A stretch of DNA of 64,000 bases. Origin: Persicitalea sp963716085 (lineage in GTDB: Bacteria; Bacteroidota; Bacteroidia; Cytophagales; Spirosomataceae). The notes below the pieces were generated by a model. It saw only the letters and a program-made list of their open reading frames with translations, was not told the DNA's origin and searched no databases. Position 1 is the stretch's first letter. Each line of letters begins with the position of its first letter. The DNA lies in assembly GCA_963716085.1 (NCBI GenBank), contig OY970288.1:1922001-1986000 (forward strand), given 5' to 3'. The position numbers and the translations under genes are program-made. Shown piece by piece: positions 58,561 through 64,000 of this stretch.

Positions 58561-60309
58561 TTATTTGGCGGCCAGTTTCACTCTTTTTATAGAGAAGGGG
58601 ATGCACTGGCCTGGGGGGCAATCGTCGGGCTTGGCGAGCTTGATGACGGTTAGGGTCAATACGTCATTAGTAAGAAATTCATTTCCTGGGTTATAAGGAT
58701 TGAAAATTCTGAATGAATAACTACCGGGGGAAGTCAATCCGCTAACTCTTCCAGATGAAGTTAAAGTTGCCGAGTTACCGAATGTTGAATTCCACTCGGC
58801 ATAAGTCGCCCCTGGGCCTGTATTCAATATGTACTTCGGTAGTGTGATCGTATCCGAATAAGTGGAGAGGATAGGTAAGTCATTGTTTCCCACGAATACA
58901 AAGGCGGTATCGGAACACAAACTACCTGATCCTCCATCCATCAAAACGAAAGCATATTTTCCATTCGGGAAAAGTCCATACACCTGACCAGTCGATGGGT
59001 TGATAATTGTTGGATTCTTGTCGCCCAGTGGAATGTCTGAACTTACTACCCATTTTTGACTAGTGTTAGCGTCTGGTAATTTGATTTCATTGTGATGCCT
59101 ACTTACGAAATAATCGCTTCCAGCGTCAGGCTTAGCGCAAGGAATGCTGCAATCGCGATAGGGCACAACAACGGTTGTATCGAAACTACAGGCAGCACTA
59201 CCTCTATAAAAACGAAAGTAGTAGGTCTTTCCCGTTGGGGCAATTGGGTTGGGGAGGTTAGAGATAGTAATTTTTTTGCCTGTCAAAACTACTGCATTTT
59301 CATAGGTAGCGAGTCCGGCAGCCGTTCCGGCATAGGTATAGCGGTCGGCAAGATTCGGGAAGCCCAGCACAATGGAGGCGTCGCTTCTTGCTCCCGAATC
59401 TGAGCAGGTAGCCGCCGAAGCAGCGATTATCGTACTAAGATTTTTTGAGCAATTTGGGTCTGCGGCGCAAGGTGAACCGGTTAAGTTGAAAGTACTTGAA
59501 CAGGTACCAACCCTAAATGTGACATTGAATGTCTTCGAAGCCGGAATATCCGCAATTTTATTGTCTTGTAAAATGCCCAGATTGCTCGTAATCGTAACGT
59601 TTTCGGCGGCATCAAAGCTGAACTCGTAAGTTTTTCTGTCCTCGCTACAAGTTGTGCCAATGATTTTGACATCGGGATAAATACCATCGACTGTCACCTT
59701 GGTCCTCAATGTCGTATCGCAGCCGTTCGTTATACAACGAGCCGAGTATTCTGTGGTAATAGTCGGGTTTACAGTTGTGACAAAATACTGAACGCCAGTA
59801 TTCCATATTACCTTGCCCGGACAATTTTCCACAACAAGATTAGCGTAGTTTCCTGCACAGATAGTCATTGGTTTGGTGATTGTGGGGTTTGGGGGAGAAA
59901 CGATGGTTAGGTATTTTACCGAAATTGAAGCTAACTCCCCACTCGGTTCATCGACCTGATAGCTGACGGAGGTATTGATGATGTCAAAACCAGGATTGAG
60001 CGTAAATTGATTGTCCTTCACCGTAACCAGCCCAGGTGGCAGACCTTTTGGAAAGATAAAATTGCCACCAACCGGACTGGCTAAATACGTGACAGGCAAA
60101 TTTCTGGCACAAACCGTATCTGGCCCAGCAATAACGATGACAGTCCCGGTTGTGTCACTAAATGTCAAAGTTGGTAAGGAACAAGTTTCCGTAGGCGATG
60201 CCCACGCAAAACTCGGAGCAGTACTAACACCCAACAGCAGCACTGCGACGCACACCAGACATTGCCTGAGCACCAAACTTAAGTCTCTACTCAAAACAAT
60301 ACTACCCAT
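58561..60309 (-). CDS. Secreted multi-domain Ig/PKD-like protein
   Basis: I place the start at the ATG at 60309 (signal: LSLVLRQCLVCVAVLLLGV...FAWAS), although a longer frame reaches 60375. The mature 550 residues are repeating beta-sandwich units with paired cysteines: ITKPMTICAGNYANLVVENCPGKVIWNTG, ARCITNGCDTTLRTKV, GTCSSTFNLTGSPCAAD, YYFRFYRGSAACSFDTTVVV. The end, CPPGQCIPFSIKRVKL, resembles a short C-terminal motif of secreted Spirosomaceae proteins. It is probably an exported adhesin or cell-surface protein, perhaps via the type IX system. No enzymatic motif. Confidence 0.65.
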   Translation of the reverse strand: MGSIVLSRDLSLVLRQCLVCVAVLLLGVSTAPSFAWASPTETCSLPTLTFSDTTGTVIVIAGPDTVCARNLPVTYLASPVGGNFIFPKGLPPGLVTVKDNQFTLNPGFDIINTSVSYQVDEPSGELASISVKYLTIVSPPNPTITKPMTICAGNYANLVVENCPGKVIWNTGVQYFVTTVNPTITTEYSARCITNGCDTTLRTKVTVDGIYPDVKIIGTTCSEDRKTYEFSFDAAENVTITSNLGILQDNKIADIPASKTFNVTFRVGTCSSTFNLTGSPCAADPNCSKNLSTIIAASAATCSDSGARSDASIVLGFPNLADRYTYAGTAAGLATYENAVVLTGKKITISNLPNPIAPTGKTYYFRFYRGSAACSFDTTVVVPYRDCSIPCAKPDAGSDYFVSRHHNEIKLPDANTSQKWVVSSDIPLGDKNPTIINPSTGQVYGLFPNGKYAFVLMDGGSGSLCSDTAFVFVGNNDLPILSTYSDTITLPKYILNTGPGATYAEWNSTFGNSATLTSSGRVSGLTSPGSYSFRIFNPYNPGNEFLTNDVLTLTVIKLAKPDDCPPGQCIPFSIKRVKLAAK

Positions 60310-60545
60310 GCACAGCCATTGAAAAGTGAAACTTAAGCTCAGAAAACCAAGCAAAAATAGCGCCAATTTTAGCAAACGATCAAATGGGAGTAAATTTTAA
60401 ATAAAAGAAGAAAAGTCGGTAAGAATAGGAGTTTAAGTAGGACTTTTCAGAGTAAACGGTCTAAGTATTTGAGTCTAAAATAGGACTTAAGAACTATTAA
60501 CAATAATCAGGCCGTTTTTCCATAATCTGAGCGCGACACACAAAT

Positions 60546-60578
60546 AAAAAGCGGCGTCCCGATCGTTCGGAACGCCGC
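60546..60578 (-). terminator. Intrinsic terminator of the lipoprotein gene
   Basis: GCGGCGTCCCGA and TTCGGAACGCCGC form a GC-rich stem with one mismatch; on the minus strand it is followed by TTTTTATTT. It lies 34 bases beyond the stop at 60612. Confidence 0.75.
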
Positions 60579-60611
60579 CAGTGATTAGCATAGGGTGGAC
60601 GCACGCCGGAA

Positions 60612-61055
60612 CTACTTTTTTCCCACGAATTTCAACACCGTAGCGACCCCCGTCTGCGCGTCCCTTTCGGAGTAGTTGAAGATGATGTTCTGGCCGTCGG
60701 CATCGGCTACCAGGTCGTCGTCCACGTACAGGCCATAGCCGCCACTCTTCTCCCTTACCTCGATGTCTTCCAGGTCGAACGATTCGGGCTGCTCACCCGT
60801 GAAATTAAGCGTAATCGTCATGTCTACCATGCCTACTTCCCTCGGGGTAACCTCGACGGTGCCCGACAGGGTTTGTCCGTTGCTCTTGAGGGGGAGTTTG
60901 GGCAGGTCGAGGCCGTCGTTGTTTTCCAGCAGAGTGAATGAGCTGAGCGTGTGGGTGCCGGCTACGGCTTTTGCGGGGTCTTTGGGTTCGGGATCTTTCT
61001 TTTTACAAGAAGCGAAGGCCGTTACCACAAATAGAAACACAAGGAGCTTTTTCAT
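60612..61055 (-). CDS. Small lipoprotein
   Basis: The ATG at 61055 gives 147 residues starting MKKLLVFLFVVTAFASCKKKDPEP, a lipoprotein signal with lipobox FASC followed by a typical Lys/Pro/Glu linker. The mature domain is a beta-sandwich of calycin or lipocalin type: AGTHTLSSFTLLENNDG, TLSGTVEVTPREVGMVDMTITLNFTG and FNYSERDAQTGVATVLKF. No specific family is recognised. It is anchored to the outer membrane or the inner membrane facing the periplasm. Upstream lies the response-regulator gene on the same strand, 100 bases away, but a shared operon is uncertain. Confidence 0.7.
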   Translation of the reverse strand: MKKLLVFLFVVTAFASCKKKDPEPKDPAKAVAGTHTLSSFTLLENNDGLDLPKLPLKSNGQTLSGTVEVTPREVGMVDMTITLNFTGEQPESFDLEDIEVREKSGGYGLYVDDDLVADADGQNIIFNYSERDAQTGVATVLKFVGKK

Positions 61056-61154
61056 AATACTACGGTTGGTTGTTTTGTGTGAATGATTATCATTAATCAT
61101 CGGGACAAAACTACCAGGCCGGTCAGGCGCTCACAATATGCCGTTTGTATGATT

Positions 61155-61787
61155 TTATCGCCCCAAAAACTTGTTGACCGCCTCTACCTTGGAATGGACT
61201 TGCAGCTTTTCGTAAATATTGAAGATATGCTTGCACACGGTGGTGGGGCTGATGAAGAGTTCGACGGCCACCTCCTTGTGGCTGTGGCCTTTGGATAACT
61301 TTTCCAGAATTTCCCGCTCGCGGGGCGTCAGCACGTCGAGTTCGCTGGGTGCGGAGGTGTCGGTGTGAAACGAGAGGGCGATTTTGCGGGCGATGGTGCT
61401 GCTCATGGGGGAGCCATCCTCGTGCAGTTCGGTGATGGCTTCCAGGATTTTGTGGGGCGGGCTGCGCTTGAGGATGTAGGCGTTGGCTCCGGCTTTAAGG
61501 GCCTCGAAGACCGTTTCGTCCTCATCGTACATGGTACACGTCATAAACTGCGTGTCGGGACAGGCGGGCCGCAGTTGGCGTACGCACTCGATGCCGTTCA
61601 TGCCGGGCAGGTCGATGTCCATCAGTTCCACATCCACGCAGTTTTGGGGCAGGTCGGCCAGGACCGCCTCGGCGGTTTCGTAGGTCGACTGGCAAGTAAA
61701 GCCCTCGGTGCCGCCGACCAAAATGGCCAGCGATTGGCGGATGGGTTCCTTATCTTCGACGACGGCAACGGTGATGGTAGGTTTCAT
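61155..61787 (-). CDS. NarL/LuxR-type response regulator
   Basis: The 210-residue protein has a receiver domain with acidic pair E11-D12, phosphoacceptor D57 (LMDIDLPGMNG), T85-type switch (TCTMYDED) and K107 (YILKRS), then a LuxR HTH: LTPREREILEKLSKGHSHKEVAVELFISPTTVCKHIFNIYEKLQVHSK. All key residues are present. No histidine kinase gene is beside it, so its sensor is encoded elsewhere. It probably controls transcription of unlinked genes. A start at 61787 follows a 100-base gap with no other candidate. Confidence 0.92.
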   Translation of the reverse strand: MKPTITVAVVEDKEPIRQSLAILVGGTEGFTCQSTYETAEAVLADLPQNCVDVELMDIDLPGMNGIECVRQLRPACPDTQFMTCTMYDEDETVFEALKAGANAYILKRSPPHKILEAITELHEDGSPMSSTIARKIALSFHTDTSAPSELDVLTPREREILEKLSKGHSHKEVAVELFISPTTVCKHIFNIYEKLQVHSKVEAVNKFLGR

Positions 61788-61892
61788 CTGGCAAAATTCC
61801 CATCTTTTTCACTTACCCGCCATACTGCATTTGTATGATTTTGGGCCAGGGAATCTGTCGGAAGGTATGGACAAATCCCTGTAAACCAGCCC

Positions 61893-62633
61893 TCACTGCT
61901 TCTGATACACCAAAAAATGCTGGATCGGCAGGAAATCGCCCCGCTGAATGAGTTTGAAGCCATTCGCTGTCATCTCCTTGTTGGCCTGCGCCACGCTGAG
62001 TTTGTGGAGTTTTTTGATGGGAATCGTCGGATCCTCGGCCCGGTATTCCAGCAGCAGAATCTTGCCGTCGGCTTTCAGCGACTTGCGCAACGATTGCAGC
62101 ATCTCATGCGGAAATTCCAGCTCGTGGTACACATCCACCATAATCGCCAAATCCACCGTGCTTTCCGGCAGGTTCGGCGACTGCGCATCGCCCTTGATGA
62201 CTTCCACATTTTCCTGGCCCAGTTGCCGGGCCTTTTTTTGTAAAAATTGCACCGACTCGTCCTGTACGTCTACGGCGTACACCTTACCCTGCGGTACTTT
62301 GGCGGCAATCCTGAACGTGTAGTAACCCGTCCCGGCCCCGATGTCGGCCACCACGCTGCTGGCCGAAATGGGTAGCTTGCTGATCGCCAGCGCGGTATTC
62401 TCCTCTTCCTGCCGCTCGTCGCGCTCCAGCCAACTGGCTCCACCAAAGCCCATGACGTGGGCGATTTCGCGGCCGTGGTAGGTTTTGCCAATGCCGTCGT
62501 AGGTGGCGGTCATTTGGCCGTATACGCTGGTATCGGCGGCAGTTTCGGTAGTGTTTGTTTGCTGAGAAGATGACGTGGTGCAGCCCAGGATATAGGGGAG
62601 GAGTAAGGCTAGAAATAGATTGTAAGGTCTCAT
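61893..62633 (-). CDS. SAM-dependent methyltransferase with a lipoprotein signal
   Basis: The ATG at 62633 starts MRPYNLFLALLLPYILGCTT, a lipoprotein signal peptide (lipobox YILGC); the longer frame to 62687 adds 18 residues. The rest is an intact class I methyltransferase: motif I VVADIGAGTGYYTFRIAAKV, motif II YAVDVQDES, VDLAIMVDVYHELEFPHEMLQSLRKSLKADGKILLLEY as motifs post-I to III. A periplasmic methyltransferase has no obvious supply of SAM, so the lipidated form is odd, though such genes recur in Bacteroidota. The target is unknown. Confidence 0.8.
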   Translation of the reverse strand: MRPYNLFLALLLPYILGCTTSSSQQTNTTETAADTSVYGQMTATYDGIGKTYHGREIAHVMGFGGASWLERDERQEEENTALAISKLPISASSVVADIGAGTGYYTFRIAAKVPQGKVYAVDVQDESVQFLQKKARQLGQENVEVIKGDAQSPNLPESTVDLAIMVDVYHELEFPHEMLQSLRKSLKADGKILLLEYRAEDPTIPIKKLHKLSVAQANKEMTANGFKLIQRGDFLPIQHFLVYQKQ

Positions 62634-62792
62634 GAGTATTTGATATTTTCGTTTTTTGAAAAGTAGTTTTTTCGCGAGCCTTTCCAACCATTCGGGCAGA
62701 GAGGCGCTCTACCCTAAACCCAACCGAAGCCAATTTGTGTAAATTTCTTTTAGGAAATTCTATCCATCATTTCAATAATAAAACATTAGCTT

Positions 62793-63425
62793 ATGAAAAA
62801 TCTCCTGCTTTCCCTGTGCCTCACCGTCTCGACCATTCCCGTACTGTGGGCGCAAACGCTCGATGAACTCAGCGGCTCAGCTAAAAAAGAACGCACAGCC
62901 ATTCCCATGAGTAAGGGCAGCCGTTTCCTGGGGCTAAATGGTGCGGGAGGAATAGGGCGAGGGCATATTTCAGAAATCGACACTTGGTCGGCTACCGGGC
63001 AGGCCGGTTACTTTATCGCGGACCGTTGGGTGGCTGGACTGCAACTTTCGTACGGATCGTTTCACTTTGTGGACAAGCTGGCCGGAACGGCTAGTTATAT
63101 ACCGCAGCCAGCCTGGAAAAAGAACGATCGCTATTTCTCCCCGGAAATTTTTACCCGCTACTATTTTACCCCCTGGAAGGTAAAACCTTTCGTGCAGTTG
63201 TCTGGTGGCTGGAACTTCCAAACCAGGGACTCAGCTTACCTATCAGGCGAGAACACCCAGGTGTCTACTTCTAATTTCACCGCCAAAGCCGCCTTAGGCG
63301 TAAGCTTTAAATTGGGCAAACGCATGGGACTCGATCTGATGTACAACCGCAGTCTGCTGAGCAAACCGCAACTCGGTGACTACAACGGCTTTCGACTGGG
63401 CTTGACATTTATCATAGGAAAATAA
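62793..63425 (+). CDS. Outer-membrane beta-barrel protein
   Basis: The 210-residue protein has signal peptide MKNLLLSLCLTVSTIPVLWAQ and an OMP_b-brl-type barrel: WSATGQAGYFIADRWVAGLQLSYGSF, RYFSPEIFTRYYFTPWKVKPFVQLSGGWN, AKAALGVSFKLGKRMGLDLMYNRSL, and a terminal NGFRLGLTFIIGK. It is a common small porin-like fold of Bacteroidota with unknown substrate. It may be co-transcribed with the cytochrome gene that follows 63 bases later. Confidence 0.78.
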   Translation: MKNLLLSLCLTVSTIPVLWAQTLDELSGSAKKERTAIPMSKGSRFLGLNGAGGIGRGHISEIDTWSATGQAGYFIADRWVAGLQLSYGSFHFVDKLAGTASYIPQPAWKKNDRYFSPEIFTRYYFTPWKVKPFVQLSGGWNFQTRDSAYLSGENTQVSTSNFTAKAALGVSFKLGKRMGLDLMYNRSLLSKPQLGDYNGFRLGLTFIIGK

Positions 63426-63488
63426 GTGGCCGCCTATTTCCTGAGCGGTTGGCTTTCTTATCTTTACTTTTTCAAAGAGTGAGATAGA

Positions 63489-64000
63489 ATGAACTTGTCC
63501 CTGTTACTCAAAGTCGCTACCGCTGCGCTGCTTGTCACTTCCGGAATCATCGTTTCCTACGATTATCCGGTTTTCCCAGCTCCTGGTATTGCCCTAAACG
63601 CCAGTGCGTTCGTGCCCGACACGATGTGGCAAGCGCCCAATGTGGAGGATTTACCCAAAAACGAAGTAAGCAAACTCGTCCTCTACGGCCGCGATTTAGT
63701 CGCCCACACCGTCAGGTACCTCGGTCCAAAGGGCAGCGTTGAGCAGAATACCAACGGCATGAACTGCCAAAACTGTCACCTGGAAGCCGGGACAAAGGCA
63801 ATGGGAAACAACTACGCGGCGGTTTTCTCGACTTATCCCAAATACCGGACGCGGTCCGGCAGCGTGGAATCGGTCGTGAAGCGCATCTCCGACTGCTTCG
63901 AGCGCAGCCTCAACGGTACGCCGCCGGATAGCAACAGCCGGGAAATGCGGGCGATGGTGGCCTACATGAAATGGCTGGGAAAGGGCGTCCCCAAAGGTGT
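63489..64000 (+). CDS. c-type cytochrome, TsdA/SoxA-like, 3' end outside window
   Basis: From the ATG at 63489 the frame is open to the window edge (170 codons visible). It begins with an export signal (MNLSLLLKVATAALLVTSGII), then VLYGRDLVAHTVRYLGP and the haem-attachment motif CQNCH in GMNCQNCHLEAGT. Downstream are YPKYRTRSGSVESVVKRISDCFERSLNG and MRAMVAYMKWLGKGVPKG, the signature of SoxA/TsdA-like cytochrome c modules, which usually have a second haem domain after this point. Predicted periplasmic electron carrier, perhaps for thiosulfate or tetrathionate. The remainder cannot be judged. Confidence 0.78.
   Translation, partial: MNLSLLLKVATAALLVTSGIIVSYDYPVFPAPGIALNASAFVPDTMWQAPNVEDLPKNEVSKLVLYGRDLVAHTVRYLGPKGSVEQNTNGMNCQNCHLEAGTKAMGNNYAAVFSTYPKYRTRSGSVESVVKRISDCFERSLNGTPPDSNSREMRAMVAYMKWLGKGVPKG

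Noticed and set aside
1..64000. rRNA and tRNA genes
   Set aside because: None could be recognised by eye; the boxA-like motifs at 2981, 5421 and 8191 are not followed by rRNA sequence.

Overview
The window looks like a chromosomal segment of a Gram-negative Bacteroidota, most likely a Cytophagales/Spirosomaceae-type bacterium (inference from gene content; no rRNA gene is present to prove it). Indicators are a SusC/SusD pair, DUF6443-type Rhs proteins, a PorE-like OmpA protein, DUF5686 and DUF1080/PmoA-type proteins, FtsX/MacB-like fused permeases, many lipoproteins with short lipoboxes, and a promoter of the Bacteroidota TTTG / TAnnTTTG type. Most housekeeping-style genes are GC-rich, whereas toxin-tip, immunity and defence-like genes are clearly AT-rich, which suggests acquisition from elsewhere.

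Region 1 (1-12,605, all minus strand) is an Rhs polymorphic-toxin locus. One long rhs gene (8817-12605) is followed by at least seven displaced C-terminal tips, each with a tightly coupled downstream small gene in the position of an immunity gene. Three displaced tips still carry near-identical copies of the Rhs core, one carries a duplicated pre-toxin segment, and three are bare tips. A RAYT transposase fragment and two REP-like hairpins lie at cassette borders. Three core-bearing cassettes start just downstream of a shared boxA-like motif. One putative immunity protein is a free-standing homologue of EF-Tu domain 3, placed behind an ADP-ribosyltransferase-like tip.

Region 2 (12.8-22.4 kb): a PorE-like OmpA-family protein, a rhodanese, a HicB/HicA-like pair, an M14 carboxypeptidase lipoprotein, a large inverted repeat, and a SusC/SusD-type outer-membrane uptake pair. 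Region 3 (22.6-24.4 kb) is an AT-rich two-gene unit of an OLD/SMC-like ATPase and a small PD-(D/E)xK-like protein, a candidate defence system. Region 4 (24.5-35.7 kb): DctA-type symporter, NAD-dependent epimerase, TPR protein, thioredoxin-fold protein, cystathionine gamma-synthase-like PLP enzyme, SDR, DUF5686 outer-membrane protein and an APH-fold kinase. Region 5 (35.8-44 kb): M1 and S15 peptidases, then a probable operon of DUF1080, Gfo/Idh/MocA and PmoA-like proteins, which fits 3-keto-sugar or glycoside catabolism.

Region 6 (44.1-53.7 kb): two divergent FtsX-like permeases flanking twin palindromes and a sigma-54-like promoter, a GAF protein, a HEPN-HepT-MntA operon, a beta-barrel protein and an McrB ATPase without McrC. 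Region 7 (53.7-64 kb): a large FAD/Fe-S oxidoreductase, secreted and lipoprotein genes, a NarL-type response regulator, a lipidated SAM methyltransferase, a beta-barrel protein and the start of a TsdA-like cytochrome c. Short tandem and dispersed intergenic repeats built on the octamer GTGCCTTT recur at five places.
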